From the NCBI RefSeq assembly GCF_025751585.1, contig NZ_JAOWKX010000011.1, positions 1-64,000 on the forward strand: DNA of 64,000 nt, in the 5' to 3' direction. This document shows positions 9,829 to 20,087 of this stretch, in pieces. The notes beneath the pieces are model-generated. The model searched no databases, was not told where the DNA came from, and was given only the letters and a program-made list of their open reading frames with translations. Origin of the DNA: Fluctibacter corallii (GTDB lineage: Bacteria > Pseudomonadota > Gammaproteobacteria > Enterobacterales > Alteromonadaceae). Made by a program: the position numbers and the translations under genes. Each line of letters starts with the position of its first letter. Position 1 is the first letter of the stretch.

Positions 9829-10197
9829 TTATAGTACCTCAGGGGCCAGTGAGATGATCTTCATGAAGCTATCGCCACGAAGCTCACGGGTTACCGGTCC
9901 AAAGATACGCGTACCAATTGGTTGCTTGTTTGCATTTAGCAAAACAGCTGCGTTGTTGTCGAAACGGATTGTTGAACCGTCAGGACGACGAACGCCTTTT
10001 TTAGTACGCACCACCACTGCATTCAGTACGTCACCTTTTTTAACTTTACCGCGAGGAATTGCTTCCTTGACGGTAACTTTGATGATGTCACCGATATGTG
10101 CATAACGGCGATGCGAGCCACCTAGAACCTTAATACACTGAACCCTGCGAGCGCCGCTGTTGTCGGCAACATCCAGGTTAGTTTGCATTTGGATCAT
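9829..10197 (-). CDS. rplN: 50S ribosomal protein L14
   Basis: 122 aa from [19 protein letters not shown]. The frame stays open 30 codons further upstream, but that extension has no family counterpart. Contains the L14 signature [21 protein letters not shown]14 contacts 16S rRNA in bridge B8. First gene of the spc operon. No rpsQ lies upstream, which is unusual. Confidence 0.98.
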   Translation of the reverse strand: MIQMQTNLDVADNSGARRVQCIKVLGGSHRRYAHIGDIIKVTVKEAIPRGKVKKGDVLNAVVVRTKKGVRRPDGSTIRFDNNAAVLLNANKQPIGTRIFGPVTRELRGDSFMKIISLAPEVL

Positions 10198-10330
10198 TGT
10201 TAGTGCTCCGCTGTTGTTAAGACTCTCTCGAGTCGTTTCCGCTGTTAAAACCAACAAAAATTGCTGGTTTAATGTACATACCCCCACAAAAAGGGCGCGA
10301 AATGATAACAGAAAATAACGCTGGGTGATA
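10198..10330 (-). promoter_or_regulatory. Probable spc operon promoter region and leader
   Basis: On the minus strand a -10-like TATCAT (plus 10302-10307) is followed by the GC-rich TTCGCGCCC, resembling the discriminators of the rRNA promoters. No strong -35 is apparent 16-18 bp upstream. A leader of about 100 nt follows, with AGCGGAG about 9 bp before the rplN ATG. Because the S10 operon is not upstream, the spc operon needs its own promoter, and this is the best candidate. Confidence 0.4.
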
Positions 10331-10534
10331 GTTGAATTTGAAAAAAAATTAAACAGTTAAAAGAAGGGTATTGGCAACTAATTTTGTCGCCTACCAAAAC
10401 GATATAAGTGTCTATTTTTTAAACTATTATAACGCACTTCTGCTCATTCGCAGATACCATCAATTTGGCTTAATGATGCAATATTCAAGTGTTCCTTCGG
10501 AAAATATTTTCCGCCAACGACTGTTTTTGGACAT
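10331..10534. other. Intergenic stretch with no gene seen
   Basis: AT-rich spacer between the spc promoter region and the terminator of the acyl-CoA ligase gene. I found no tRNA, repeat or remnant of rpsQ or other S10-operon genes on either strand. Confidence 0.6.
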
Positions 10535-10560
10535 AAAAAAGGAGCGACATTGCGCTCCTT
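10535..10560 (-). terminator. Terminator after the acyl-CoA ligase gene
   Basis: Stem AAGGAGCG (10539-10546) with CGCTCCTT (10553-10560) and a 6-nt loop. On the minus strand it is followed by a T-run (plus 10535-10540). It lies 41 bp past the stop of the ligase gene. Confidence 0.88.
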
Positions 10561-10600
10561 ACTGCACTCTTAATTTTTAGCTTCTAGTGAAATGCATTCA

Positions 10601-12238
10601 TTAGGCAAAAACAACGTCACCCTTGTGGTTTTGATTGATTACGCCATCTAGTTTCTCTTCAATAACATGGCGTTTAACTTTCAAAGTTGGTGTTAGTAAA
10701 TTGTTTTCTATTGTCCACGGTTCTTCAAGTACAACAATACGATCAAGCACTTGATGGCTTTCAAGCTTACCATTCACCTTCTCTAGCGTTTTACGCAGCG
10801 ACACTTCAATCTCGTCTTTAGGCAACGTTTTAGCTTCATCAGATAACACAACTAATGCAATCGGTTGCTTGAGACTACTCCCCGTTACACATACCTGTTC
10901 AATATTAGAATTTTCCATCAGCAATGACTCAATGGGCACTGGCGTGACATACTTACCCTTCGCGGTTTTAAAGATGTCTTTTAATCGACCCGTTATTCTC
11001 ACATAACCTTCATTGTCGATTTCACCTTTATCTCCTGTACGCAGGAAGCCATCTTCTGTAAACACTTCTGCAGTTTTTTCAGGCTCTAGATAATATTCCC
11101 GCATGTTACAAGGCCCTTTCACCTGCAACTCGCCATCTTCCGAAATGCGCAAGGTAACCCCTTCGTAGGGGCGACCAATACTGCCGACCTTATCTAAACG
11201 GAAGGGAACACAACTCGTACCGTAAGCACTATTTTCTGTCATTCCCCACCCTTCGGAGATTTGCACTCCAATTCGGGCAAACCAACGAATTGTAGACGGT
11301 GAAATCGGCGCTGATCCGCTGGCACAAAGTCGCGCGCTATTCAAGCCCAGCTGTTCGCGTATCTTTTTCGCAACGATTTTATTGATAATAGGAATAGACA
11401 AAAGAATGTTTAGCTTTTTCTGAGGCATCTTTGCCAACACGCCCATTTGGAATCGTGTCCATAGTCTGGGAACAGACACAAATAACGTAGGGTCACACCA
11501 TTTAATGTCGCGCTGGAACGTATCTAACGACTCTAAGAAATGAATCTCAGATGCCGAATAAAAACTGGCTGATTCTATCAATACTCGTTCGGTGATATGC
11601 GCCAGCGGCAAGTAACTTAAAATTCGGTCGTTCTCGTCAACATTCAATTCTTTCAATGAATTTGACGCAGCCCAACTGATAGAGCGATAAGGGTGCACCA
11701 CGCCTTTAGGATTGCCCGTACTACCCGAGGTGTAAATGATGGTCATAACATCATCTAAATCTGGAATAGGGTTACCTTCCAGCGGCTCATGCTCCAGCAT
11801 TTCTGCCCAACTGATGTTGGCCATATCTTTTACATAAGAAAAACCAATGGTGGGTACTTCATCGGGAATGGCTGCGAATTGTGCATCGGCATCATCCAAT
11901 TTTCCCATGAATATCGCTTTGCAGCCCGCGTGCTTCAAGACATATTGTATTGTGTCTTTCCCCGCTGTTGGGAAAATAGGAACTGAGACGCAGCCAGCCA
12001 ACATAATGGCCATATCTGCAATAAACCACTCTGCACAGTTTTTAGAAAGAATAGAAATGTGGCTACCTTTCTCTAAACCGAGCTTGTGAAGACCAGCAGC
12101 GACACGCCTTACTTGGTCGTCAAAGCCTTTCCATGTATACGTTTTAATATCGCCATCAACAGGCTGTTTCAAAAAGATTTTATCTGGGCGTTTCTCAACT
12201 TGTTGATAAAACGACTCTAACGGGGTAATCAAAGACAT
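10601..12238 (-). CDS. Long-chain acyl-CoA synthetase (AMP-binding enzyme)
   Basis: 545 aa from MSLITPLESFYQQVEKRPDK. The frame extends 20 hydrophobic codons upstream, but family members start near here. ANL-superfamily motifs appear in order: P-loop YTSGSTGNPKGV near residue 172, GWGMTE near 330, LRTGDKGEID near 400, GRLKDIFKTAKGKYVTP near 415 (hinge and catalytic Lys region). It activates a fatty acid to acyl-AMP, then acyl-CoA. It follows the alpha-oxoamine synthase gene by 150 bp on the same strand, so it may supply that enzyme's acyl-CoA (inference). Its own terminator follows. Confidence 0.93.
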   Translation of the reverse strand: MSLITPLESFYQQVEKRPDKIFLKQPVDGDIKTYTWKGFDDQVRRVAAGLHKLGLEKGSHISILSKNCAEWFIADMAIMLAGCVSVPIFPTAGKDTIQYVLKHAGCKAIFMGKLDDADAQFAAIPDEVPTIGFSYVKDMANISWAEMLEHEPLEGNPIPDLDDVMTIIYTSGSTGNPKGVVHPYRSISWAASNSLKELNVDENDRILSYLPLAHITERVLIESASFYSASEIHFLESLDTFQRDIKWCDPTLFVSVPRLWTRFQMGVLAKMPQKKLNILLSIPIINKIVAKKIREQLGLNSARLCASGSAPISPSTIRWFARIGVQISEGWGMTENSAYGTSCVPFRLDKVGSIGRPYEGVTLRISEDGELQVKGPCNMREYYLEPEKTAEVFTEDGFLRTGDKGEIDNEGYVRITGRLKDIFKTAKGKYVTPVPIESLLMENSNIEQVCVTGSSLKQPIALVVLSDEAKTLPKDEIEVSLRKTLEKVNGKLESHQVLDRIVVLEEPWTIENNLLTPTLKVKRHVIEEKLDGVINQNHKGDVVFA

Positions 12239-12388
12239 GTATGCGCTACCTGCTATTAAAACTATCCAGAACAGGTAGCGTAAAACTATTGTAAACAAAA
12301 TGCTAACAGTAGTTTTTAATCACGTATATAAATTCTATTTATAATGGTAATTATTCAACCAAACGGCATTGTTAGCACCTACCACACC

Positions 12389-13633
12389 TCAAAACGCACG
12401 CTTAAATGCTTTTTCAATAAAGGCGACTTCTTCCGCTGATAGATATGTATCGAGCAAGTCGCTCAATGTCTCTACAAGAGTATGGATATCTGAAAACGAA
12501 AGATGGTTTGTGATGCCTAACCGCAAACCTGTTCTGTTCTTAGATACCGAAGGATAGCACACCGCAGAGGCATAAAACCCCTTTTCCATAAGTGCTTTAG
12601 CAATTTTATTTGTGACGTCTTGCTTTCCAAGGCCAATATAGCGAATTGGAGTTGCGTTATTTGCGATGAGTGGCACGTTCCATTTTTCACACAAGCGATT
12701 AAACAACGTGACACGTTCAGACAAATCAGCCTGCAATCGTGTAACCGTTCCATCTAGGTGAAGTTTTGCAGAAGCCACGGCGGCCCCGAGCACAGGCGGT
12801 GATACCGGGCTTCCCCAGTAGAAAGGCCCACCCAATAACCTAACACGATCACGACTCGCTTTATCTGGGAACACAACGCAGCCCCCGCCCGCGCCAAATG
12901 CCTTAGTAAACGAATGGGCAACATACATTCTCTCATGTTGCCCGCATTCCAACGCATATCCTCTTCCATGTTTACCATACCAACTTAAACCGTGGGCATC
13001 GTCTACGTATAGTTTCAGATTTGGATAACTATCAAGTAAGGCCAATAATTCCGGAATTGGCGCATAATCGCCGTACATGGAATACAACCCATCGATGAGA
13101 TACCACACTGTTTGCCCTTTGCGCGTCGTAAGAATATCCGTCAACGCAGACAAATCGTTGTGACGAATTGTTTGGTTCGTAATGCCACGGTGAACTAAGT
13201 AGTCACTGGTTAATTTCAAGCAGTGGTGAGATTGAATATCTAACACGAGATGATCAGCATCATCGACTAGAATCGGTAAGGTCGCAATATGTCCAATCGC
13301 CGTACTAAGGTTCACTGTAACTGGTGCGTGAAAGATTCGTTCTAGCAGTATCTCTAACTCTTCGTATAGGGGGCACTGCGCGAATGCCCGACATGAAGAG
13401 TATTGCGTACCATATTGACTCGCTGCCAGGCTTGCACCTTGCGCCAAACGCGGGTCTAGCTCTAACCCCAGATATGAACATGACGATAAATTAATCATCG
13501 CTTTGCCGTTCACATCAAATTTGCCGTCGTGAAAGGGGGTACTATCTGGCGTTACAAAAAATAATCCTTCATTGATAGCCGCTCGCCCGCTTTGCTCCAT
13601 TAATGCCAATTGCTGTTGAAAATTCGTTCTCAT
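12389..13633 (-). CDS. Alpha-oxoamine synthase family PLP enzyme (CqsA/Spt/Kbl-like)
   Basis: 414 aa. The fold type I alpha-oxoamine synthase layout is clear: NLSSCSYLGLELDP near residue 48, SHHCLK near 134, the PLP pocket motif YVDDAHGLSWYGKHGRG near 212, and the PLP lysine in SFTKAFGAGGG near 241. Such enzymes condense an amino acid with an acyl-CoA and release CO2 (serine palmitoyltransferase, Kbl, BioF, CqsA). It has no tdh or bio neighbours, which argues against Kbl and BioF. Its partner is a long-chain acyl-CoA ligase, which favours a long-chain aminoketone or sphingoid-like product (inference). AAGGATG lies 7 bp upstream of the ATG. Confidence 0.85.
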   Translation of the reverse strand: MRTNFQQQLALMEQSGRAAINEGLFFVTPDSTPFHDGKFDVNGKAMINLSSCSYLGLELDPRLAQGASLAASQYGTQYSSCRAFAQCPLYEELEILLERIFHAPVTVNLSTAIGHIATLPILVDDADHLVLDIQSHHCLKLTSDYLVHRGITNQTIRHNDLSALTDILTTRKGQTVWYLIDGLYSMYGDYAPIPELLALLDSYPNLKLYVDDAHGLSWYGKHGRGYALECGQHERMYVAHSFTKAFGAGGGCVVFPDKASRDRVRLLGGPFYWGSPVSPPVLGAAVASAKLHLDGTVTRLQADLSERVTLFNRLCEKWNVPLIANNATPIRYIGLGKQDVTNKIAKALMEKGFYASAVCYPSVSKNRTGLRLGITNHLSFSDIHTLVETLSDLLDTYLSAEEVAFIEKAFKRAF

Positions 13634-13742
13634 GATTCATCCTTGCCATTTGGTTAAAAAGGAATCAGAGATTAACATGAGAGAGCAAAATATTAACCCA
13701 GCAACTGGTCATTCAAGTGAGTGGAAAATTTTACAATCAAAT

Positions 13743-13771
13743 AAAAAAACGCCAGCAATATCAGCTGGCGT
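13743..13771 (-). terminator. Terminator after rlmB
   Basis: Stem ACGCCAGC (13749-13756) with GCTGGCGT (13764-13771) and a 7-nt loop. The minus-strand T-run corresponds to the A-run at 13743-13749. It ends the rnr-rlmB transcript. Confidence 0.92.
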
Positions 13772-13798
13772 GATTACACTGTATTGGCAAGATAGAGG

Positions 13799-14536
13799 TT
13801 AGCCTCGTTGCCTTACAATTTCGTATAAGCATATGCCTGTTGCCACAGACACGTTTAAGCTAGACACTGATCCTGCCATCGGCAACTTCACTAGCTCGTC
13901 ACAATTTTCGCGCGTGAGTCTGCGCATGCCTTTCCCTTCCGCTCCCATTACCAGTGCTGTTGGGCCAGTCAGTTTTGTATCATAAAGGGTCTGCTCTGCT
14001 TCGCCAGCCGTACCCACTATCCATACACCCGCTTTTTGTAAGTCTTTCAATGTGCGCGACAAATTGGTGACTTGAATCAACGGTACAGTTTCTGCCGCAC
14101 CACAGGCGACTTTTCGTGCCGTGGCGGTCAATTTTGCAGATTTGTCTTTTGGCACAACAATCGCGTCAACGCCTGCTGCATCAGCGGTACGTAAACACGC
14201 TCCTAAATTGTGAGGGTCTGTAACACCATCAAGCACCAACAAAAACGCTTGCTTAGCATTGGCGACAATGTCATCAAGGTCGGTTTCTGTAAATTGCTTA
14301 CCGGGTTTCGCTCGCGCAACCACGCCTTGGTGCTGTTCACCGTCAACCTTGTCATCTAACACTCGACGCTGGCAAAACTGGATTGAGATACCAAAGCGTC
14401 TTGCCTGATTAATAATATGCGTTAACCGCTCGTCGTCTCGCCCCTTAAGAACGAACATTTCAATGATTCTTTCTGGCTCACGGCTTATCACAGCGTCCAT
14501 TGCATGGATGCCATATAGCCATTCTTGTTGTGCCAT
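13799..14536 (-). CDS. rlmB: 23S rRNA (guanosine-2251-2'-O)-methyltransferase
   Basis: 245 aa, the usual size. The N-terminal substrate-binding part is followed by the SpoU/TrmD knot with its three motifs: [16 protein letters not shown] near residue 133, [11 protein letters not shown] near 197 and [17 protein letters not shown] near 217. It methylates the ribose of G2251 in the peptidyl-transferase P loop using S-adenosylmethionine. It lies 2 bp after rnr, the same pairing as in E. coli. Confidence 0.96.
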   Translation of the reverse strand: MAQQEWLYGIHAMDAVISREPERIIEMFVLKGRDDERLTHIINQARRFGISIQFCQRRVLDDKVDGEQHQGVVARAKPGKQFTETDLDDIVANAKQAFLLVLDGVTDPHNLGACLRTADAAGVDAIVVPKDKSAKLTATARKVACGAAETVPLIQVTNLSRTLKDLQKAGVWIVGTAGEAEQTLYDTKLTGPTALVMGAEGKGMRRLTRENCDELVKLPMAGSVSSLNVSVATGICLYEIVRQRG

Positions 14537-14538
14537 GG

Positions 14539-16848
14539 TTACTTCTTCCTACTTTTTGACGGTTTCTTTGCTTGCGAACGCTTGCCTTTTGGGGCGCTAC
14601 GCTCATTGCGCTTTTGTGAGGCTTTTTTACTGACTTTTTTGACAGGGATAGCTTTTCCGCCTTTGCCCCGCGCTTGTTTAACATCGAGAATAAAGTCGAT
14701 TTTGCGCTCATCAAGATTGACTGCAGCAACCTTTACTCGCACTTCATCTCCCAGTCGGTATTGCATACCTGAGCTTTCCCCCATCAAACACTGGCGTACC
14801 TCATCATAATGGTAATAGTCATTCTCTAAAGACGAGATATGCACAAGACCATCAATATGAAACTCCGTTAGTCTGACGAAAAAACCAAAGCTGGTAACAG
14901 AGGCAATCACGCCTTCAAACTTATCGCCAACGTGATCGAGCATGAATTCACACTTCAACCAGTCTGCGACATCGCGCGTTGCATCATCAGCTCGGCGTTC
15001 TGTCATTGAGCATTGTTCGCCCAGAGATTCCACCTCTTCCACTGCGTATGATTTGCCGCCAGTTTTCGATTTTCTCTCAGCCAGTTTATCTAACACAGCC
15101 TTAATCGCTCGGTGTACGACCAAGTCAGGATAACGCCGTATCGGAGACGTAAAGTGTGCGTATGCGTCGAGCGCCAGCCCAAAGTGTCCGATATTGTCGC
15201 AATCGTAAACGGCCTGTTTCATCGAACGCAGTAGCATTGTCTGAATTAATTCCTGATCAGGGCGATTGCGGATTTTCTCTACCACATCTGTGAAATCTTG
15301 CGGCTTCGCCTCTTTGCCAATTTTATGCTCTATGCCCACTTCTTTCAGATACGACATAAAGCTGACTAAACGCTCTTCATTGGGTTCATCGTGAATTCGA
15401 TACAACCCCTCGGCCTTGTGCTTTTCTAAAAATTTCGCGGCTGAGACATTAGCCAAAATCATGCACTCTTCAATAAGCTTGTGAGCATCATTTCTGACTA
15501 CAGGCACGATATGATCGATTTTACGCTGCGCATTAAAAATGAATTTATTTTCTTGGGTTTCAAATTCAATCGCACCGCGTTTTAAACGACTGCGCTTTAA
15601 CGCACGATACATATCGTGCAAATTGCGCAAATGAGGTACATGCTCTGCGTAGCGCTTATGTAATTCAGGATCGCCTTGCAGAATATCCCATACTTTCGTG
15701 TAAGTTAGCCGTGCTTTTGAATTCATGACTGCTTCATAAAACTGAAAGTCTTGCAGTAACCCTTTAGGCGAAACCGTCATTTCACACACCATACATAGCC
15801 TGTCGACGTGTGGATTTAATGAACATAAACCGTTCGACAACACTTCAGGCAACATAGGAACAACTTGTTCAGGAAAATACACTGAATTGCCACGGTTAAT
15901 GGCTTCCTGATCAAGCGCGGTGCCGGGGCGAACGTAGTAACTAACGTCCGCTATAGCAACCCAAAGTTGCCAACCGCCATCATCAAGAGGCTCACAAAAC
16001 ACAGCATCATCAAAATCCCGCGCATCTTCGCCGTCAATGGTCACAAGAGGCAATTGGCGCAAGTCTACGCGATTGGTTTTGGCTTGTTCAGGCACCTCTT
16101 CTGTCAGTCCGTCTATTTGACGACTGACGCTGTTTGGCCAAACATGTGGAATATCAAAGGTGCGAAGCGCCATTTCAATTTCCATACCGGGGGCCATGTG
16201 CTCACCCAATACTTCTTTGATTTTCCCTACCGCATTCACGCGTTTGCGGGGACGCTGTGTTAACTCTACCACAACAATATGTCCCTGACGCGCGCCATTA
16301 ACGTGCTCAGGTGGGATAATAATTTCCTGACAGATTCGGCTATCGTCAGGTATCACTACGCCAAAACCACTTTCAAAATAGTAACGCCCTACTATTGGCT
16401 CTTCTCTTGGCTCAATCACTCGAACAATTCGTGCTTCGCGACGGCCTCGATTATCTTGGCCACTTTCTTTTGCCAAAACGATATCGTCGTGAATCAAAGT
16501 CGCCATTTGCGGTTGACTAATGAAGAGATCTTTTTCACCGTCTTCGCGCTTTAAAAAACCGAAACCGTCACGATGCCCAATGACGCGCCCCTTGATCAGC
16601 TCCATTTTATCCGCGAGACCATATTTTTTCTGGCGATTGAATATTACCTGACCTTCCCGCTCCATCGCCCGAAGACGGCGCTGAATACCCACTCGATTTT
16701 CTTCGCTGTGTGCGTTAACACGCTCACAAATTTCCAAAAATGATAGCGGTTTTTTGGCTTGAGTTAGGGTATCAAGCAGATGCTCCCTACTTGCCACAGG
16801 GTTTTCGTACTTTTCTTTTTCGCGTGCGTAATACGGATCGTCGCTCAT
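14539..16848 (-). CDS. rnr: Ribonuclease R
   Basis: 769 aa. Order: an N-terminal winged helix (about 20-85), two cold-shock domains, the RNB catalytic domain with acidic cluster [15 protein letters not shown] near residue 268, an S1 domain near 640-725 ([17 protein letters not shown]), and a Lys/Ser-rich basic tail. It is a 3'-5' exoribonuclease that degrades structured RNA and acts in rRNA quality control. Cotranscribed with rlmB. A minus-strand TATAAT lies upstream. Confidence 0.97.
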   Translation of the reverse strand: MSDDPYYAREKEKYENPVASREHLLDTLTQAKKPLSFLEICERVNAHSEENRVGIQRRLRAMEREGQVIFNRQKKYGLADKMELIKGRVIGHRDGFGFLKREDGEKDLFISQPQMATLIHDDIVLAKESGQDNRGRREARIVRVIEPREEPIVGRYYFESGFGVVIPDDSRICQEIIIPPEHVNGARQGHIVVVELTQRPRKRVNAVGKIKEVLGEHMAPGMEIEMALRTFDIPHVWPNSVSRQIDGLTEEVPEQAKTNRVDLRQLPLVTIDGEDARDFDDAVFCEPLDDGGWQLWVAIADVSYYVRPGTALDQEAINRGNSVYFPEQVVPMLPEVLSNGLCSLNPHVDRLCMVCEMTVSPKGLLQDFQFYEAVMNSKARLTYTKVWDILQGDPELHKRYAEHVPHLRNLHDMYRALKRSRLKRGAIEFETQENKFIFNAQRKIDHIVPVVRNDAHKLIEECMILANVSAAKFLEKHKAEGLYRIHDEPNEERLVSFMSYLKEVGIEHKIGKEAKPQDFTDVVEKIRNRPDQELIQTMLLRSMKQAVYDCDNIGHFGLALDAYAHFTSPIRRYPDLVVHRAIKAVLDKLAERKSKTGGKSYAVEEVESLGEQCSMTERRADDATRDVADWLKCEFMLDHVGDKFEGVIASVTSFGFFVRLTEFHIDGLVHISSLENDYYHYDEVRQCLMGESSGMQYRLGDEVRVKVAAVNLDERKIDFILDVKQARGKGGKAIPVKKVSKKASQKRNERSAPKGKRSQAKKPSKSRKK

Positions 16849-16872
16849 TAAATACCAGCGCTATATGTGTGG

Positions 16873-16896
16873 GGAAGTGTTAGACTTCCGATTATA
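16873..16896 (-). promoter_or_regulatory. Candidate rnr promoter -10 and adjoining hairpin
   Basis: A minus-strand TATAAT (plus 16891-16896) lies 43 bp before the rnr ATG. The hairpin GGAAGT-loop-ACTTCC (16873-16889) follows directly, so it would fall at the 5' end of the transcript. No good -35 is seen. The hairpin could equally be a weak stop for the upstream fre gene. Confidence 0.35.
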
Positions 16897-16930
16897 TTAA
16901 AGTATGGCTGCATTCACAGTCCTATGTAGA

Positions 16931-17641
16931 TTAAATAAATTCGTAAGCATCACCGAAAAGGTGCTCTAGTATCAGCCCTTTTTGATGAAACTCTTCTCGG
17001 GCCACGCCTGCCATTTCAAAGCGCCCAGCCAAATAAACATAATAGGGTTCCAAGCTGACAAAATCTTCTAATACCGCTTTATGTACCCACCCGGTTTTGC
17101 CCGACCATGCTTCTGGTGGCTCTTCCAGTACAGGCACAAAGCGGAAATGTTTGTTAGATTCTGCAAGCGCATTTAATTCATCATATTTGTACATGTCTTG
17201 CAATGTACGAGTGCCCCAATACAAAAATAGAGGCTCACTCACATCGCCAGCTAGCATTTCTTTAAGTAAAGAATAGGTATAAGAGAAGCCCGTGCCGCCA
17301 GCCATAAGAATTGTTGGACGAGGCAGATTTTCTCTTAAGTATGCTTTGCCATGACCGCCATCAACGTCAACTCGCCCATCAGCGAGCATTTTATCAAGCA
17401 CCTCAGTGGCATAGCTGTTTGCTGGCCCCGCGCCAATGTGCAGTTCTAACGTATCCACGTTGTCACTGGGTGCAGTGGCAAGAGAAAAAGGACGCTTGTC
17501 TTCCTCGCCCATTACTACGCGAATATATTGACCGGCTTTAAAAGGTAGAGGTGAAGCAGGCAACAACGTCACTTTATGAACCACATCAGTAAGAGGTTCA
17601 ATGCGTGTTACCTGACATTCTGTTTGTGCGTATGCTTGCAT
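16931..17641 (-). CDS. fre: NAD(P)H-flavin reductase
   Basis: 236 aa, close to E. coli Fre (233). The N-terminal flavin-binding barrel has RPFSLATAPSD near residue 50. The NAD(P)H-binding domain carries LMAGGTGFSYTYSLLKEM near 111, and YLAGRFEMAGVARE is near the C-terminus. It reduces free flavins with NAD(P)H. Position 20 bp downstream of ubiD is conserved with E. coli, where the reduced flavin is thought to serve UbiX/UbiD-linked steps. Confidence 0.93.
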   Translation of the reverse strand: MQAYAQTECQVTRIEPLTDVVHKVTLLPASPLPFKAGQYIRVVMGEEDKRPFSLATAPSDNVDTLELHIGAGPANSYATEVLDKMLADGRVDVDGGHGKAYLRENLPRPTILMAGGTGFSYTYSLLKEMLAGDVSEPLFLYWGTRTLQDMYKYDELNALAESNKHFRFVPVLEEPPEAWSGKTGWVHKAVLEDFVSLEPYYVYLAGRFEMAGVAREEFHQKGLILEHLFGDAYEFI

Positions 17642-17661
17642 ATTTTTATCACTTTATATTT

Positions 17662-19128
17662 TTAATCTAGTCCAAGCGAAGGCCATAGTTCGTCGACGCG
17701 TTTTTTAACATCTTCGTCCATTTCAATAGGAACACCCCATTCTCGATCTGTCTCGCCGGGCATCTTATTTGTCGCATCCAGCCCCATTTTCGAGCCGAGC
17801 CCTGAAATAGGTGACGCAAAATCCAGATAATCAATCGGTGTATTTTCGATCATAGTCGTATCTCGCGCAGGATCCATTCGGGTTGTAATCGCCCATATGA
17901 CATCGTGCCAATCGCGCGCGTTCACGTCATCGTCACATACAATAACAAACTTGGTGTACATAAACTGTCTTAGAAAAGACCAGACACCCATCATTACACG
18001 CTTTGCATGACCGGGATATTGCTTTTTCATGGTGACAATCGCCAATCGATACGAACAACCTTCTGGCGGTAAATAAAAATCGACAATTTCAGGAAACTGC
18101 TTTTGCAATATCGGTACAAACACTTCGTTTAATGCTACGCCAAGTATGGCTGGCTCATCGGGTGGCCTGCCTGTATAAGTAGAATGATAGATTGGTTTTT
18201 TACGATGGGTAATATGGGTAACTGTAAACACCGGAAAATCATCGACTTCATTATAATAGCCAGTATGATCTCCGTAAGGCCCTTCAGGTGCAGTTTCGTT
18301 GGGGGCAATATACCCTTCAAGCACAATTTCTGCACTTGCTGGAACCTGCAAATCATTTGAAACCGATTTAACCACTTCGGTTTTCTCACCACGCAATAAA
18401 CCCGCAAACGCGTATTCAGACAATGTATCTGGTACAGGCGTAACCGCGCCTAAAATGGTAGCGGGATCGGCCCCCAGCGCAACGGACACTGGATAATTCT
18501 CGCCCGGATGTGTCTGACAAAACTCTCTGAAATCGAGCGCGCCTCCGCGATGAGACAACCAACGCATAATCACCTTGTTCTTACCCAATACTTGCTGTCG
18601 GTAAATCCCAAGATTCTGGCGCTTTTTAAAGGGCCCCTTGGTGACCGTTAAGCCCCATGTAATCAAAGGTGCAGCATCCCCTGGCCAGCAGCGCTGAATC
18701 GGCAATGCCGTTAAATCGACGTCATCACCGCTTAATACGACTTCCTGACATGGCGCTTTTTTGACTTCTTTTGCAGGCATATTCAGCACTTGTTTAAACA
18801 CAGGCAGCTTTTCCCATAGATCTTTCAATCCTTTAGGTGGCTCTGGCTCTTTAAGGTACGCCAGTAATTTGCCTACGTCTCGAAGCGCGTCTACAGAGGG
18901 TTGCCCCATTCCCATGGCAACACGTTCAGGGGTGCCAAACAGATTTGCCAACACGGGTACATCATACCCTTTCGGGTTTTCGAAAAGGATGGCTGGACCG
19001 CCTGCTCGTAAGGTGCGGTCAGCGATTTCCGTCATCTCTAAATCTGGATCTATCTCTGCTGTTACGCGCTTTAACAGGCCTTTATTTTCAAGTTGTCGGA
19101 TAAAATCTCGTAAGTCTTTGTATTTCAT
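17662..19128 (-). CDS. ubiD: 4-hydroxy-3-polyprenylbenzoate decarboxylase
   Basis: 488 aa from the ATG at [20 protein letters not shown], which matches the family start. A TTG ten codons upstream is in frame but less likely. Prenylated-FMN decarboxylase of ubiquinone biosynthesis. Family features include [20 protein letters not shown] near residue 178 and [20 protein letters not shown] near 280, which contains the catalytic Glu/Asp region. First gene of the ubiD-fre pair. A TATAAT is 29 bp upstream (plus 19158-19163). Confidence 0.96.
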   Translation of the reverse strand: MKYKDLRDFIRQLENKGLLKRVTAEIDPDLEMTEIADRTLRAGGPAILFENPKGYDVPVLANLFGTPERVAMGMGQPSVDALRDVGKLLAYLKEPEPPKGLKDLWEKLPVFKQVLNMPAKEVKKAPCQEVVLSGDDVDLTALPIQRCWPGDAAPLITWGLTVTKGPFKKRQNLGIYRQQVLGKNKVIMRWLSHRGGALDFREFCQTHPGENYPVSVALGADPATILGAVTPVPDTLSEYAFAGLLRGEKTEVVKSVSNDLQVPASAEIVLEGYIAPNETAPEGPYGDHTGYYNEVDDFPVFTVTHITHRKKPIYHSTYTGRPPDEPAILGVALNEVFVPILQKQFPEIVDFYLPPEGCSYRLAIVTMKKQYPGHAKRVMMGVWSFLRQFMYTKFVIVCDDDVNARDWHDVIWAITTRMDPARDTTMIENTPIDYLDFASPISGLGSKMGLDATNKMPGETDREWGVPIEMDEDVKKRVDELWPSLGLD

Positions 19129-19223
19129 ATTGAATGGGAGTACGCTTGATTGTGTCAATTATAAACATCTGTGAGCGTAAGTACGAGTCATACTGAATAT
19201 CGCACACAGATTAAGGATGAAAA

Positions 19224-19727
19224 GTGCGGTTTTATAGAATAAAAGCGACGTTTTTGATCATTTTTGGGGTCTTCTTTCCCATGACGGTACAGGCTTGTTC
19301 TGAGCCGGCGCACCGACATTTTGATTTCTGGCTCGGCAATTGGCACGTCTACACCCCTTCTGGCGATCTAGCCGGAGAAAACCTTATCTCTAAAACATTA
19401 AAAGATTGTGTCATTGAAGAATACTACACAACGGCGTCGGGCTTTGCTGGCAAAAGTATAAACATGTACAACAAGCACAGCCAACAATGGCAACAAATGT
19501 GGGTGGATAACACAGGCACGATGCTTACTCTCATTGGCGGATTGAACGAACACGGCGACATGGTCCTATCTGCCGCAGGCAAGTCTTCGCAAGGGGAGCC
19601 TCTCACCCACCGAATCACTTGGACACCCAAGAAAGACGGCACAGTAAGACAACACTGGCAAATGCAGCTAAGTCATCACAATGATTGGCAAACTGTATTT
19701 GACGGTATCTATAAAAAACGCGATTAG
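19224..19727 (+). CDS. Exported DUF1579-like protein
   Basis: 167 aa from a GTG start with AAGGA 6 bp upstream. A hydrophobic signal sequence runs through residue ~24. The VQAC site could be a lipoprotein or ordinary signal cleavage. The mature part opens with HFDFWLGNWHVYTP, the (D/N)FWxGxW motif seen in DUF1579-type proteins, and continues as a beta-rich domain with WQQMWVDN and HRITWTP. Function is unknown. Transcribed divergently from ubiD and followed closely by the TIGR02647 gene. Confidence 0.7.
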   Translation: MRFYRIKATFLIIFGVFFPMTVQACSEPAHRHFDFWLGNWHVYTPSGDLAGENLISKTLKDCVIEEYYTTASGFAGKSINMYNKHSQQWQQMWVDNTGTMLTLIGGLNEHGDMVLSAAGKSSQGEPLTHRITWTPKKDGTVRQHWQMQLSHHNDWQTVFDGIYKKRD

Positions 19728-19755
19728 CGTTTACATTGAAACATGGAGAACATCG

Positions 19756-19992
19756 ATGGCTTTTAATGAACAAATGACAGAAGAGCTTAACCTGTTACTT
19801 AAGTTTCCGACAAAAAGCTTAATGCAGGGGCTAAAGATTCATCAAGATGCAGACCCAACTATGATCTCAGCGGCAAAGCGGTTGTTTGATAAAGGTATCA
19901 TTACCCAGCAAGATGGCGGATACCTTACTGATCTTGGACATGATTTAATTGAACATGCACAAGTTATTGAGTCAGCATTGACTCACACCTAA
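19756..19992 (+). CDS. TIGR02647 family small protein
   Basis: 78 aa from MAFNEQMTEELNLLLKFPTK, chosen because GGAGA lies 7 bp upstream. The frame extends further into the preceding gene. The family signature includes GLKIHQDADPTMISAAKRLFDKGIITQQDGGYLTDLG in outline (key words HQDADP, LFDKG, GYLTDLG). Family members are short, probably winged-helix-like proteins of gammaproteobacteria with no established function. Probably cotranscribed with the exported protein upstream. Confidence 0.8.
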   Translation: MAFNEQMTEELNLLLKFPTKSLMQGLKIHQDADPTMISAAKRLFDKGIITQQDGGYLTDLGHDLIEHAQVIESALTHT

Positions 19993-20045
19993 ACCCTATA
20001 TTCTGACTGCGTAGTTAGGGTTGATGTGCAGAGATTGAATTTGTG

Positions 20046-20053
20046 GCCGATAC
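20046..20053 (+). promoter_or_regulatory. Possible FliA-type -10 element upstream of motX
   Basis: GCCGATAC differs at one base from the sigma-28 -10 consensus GCCGATAA and lies 35 bp before the motX start. The matching -35 (TAAA at 15 bp) is absent. A sigma-70-like TATAAT (about 20071-20076) is also present. Assignment is therefore weak. Confidence 0.3.
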
Positions 20054-20087
20054 TAACAACATAGGCAGTATATAATAGTATGTAACC

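Noticed and set aside
12239-12298. Twenty-residue hydrophobic N-terminal extension of the acyl-CoA ligase
   Set aside because: Family members start near MSLITPLESFY and there is no ribosome-binding site for the longer form. An anchored form cannot be fully excluded.
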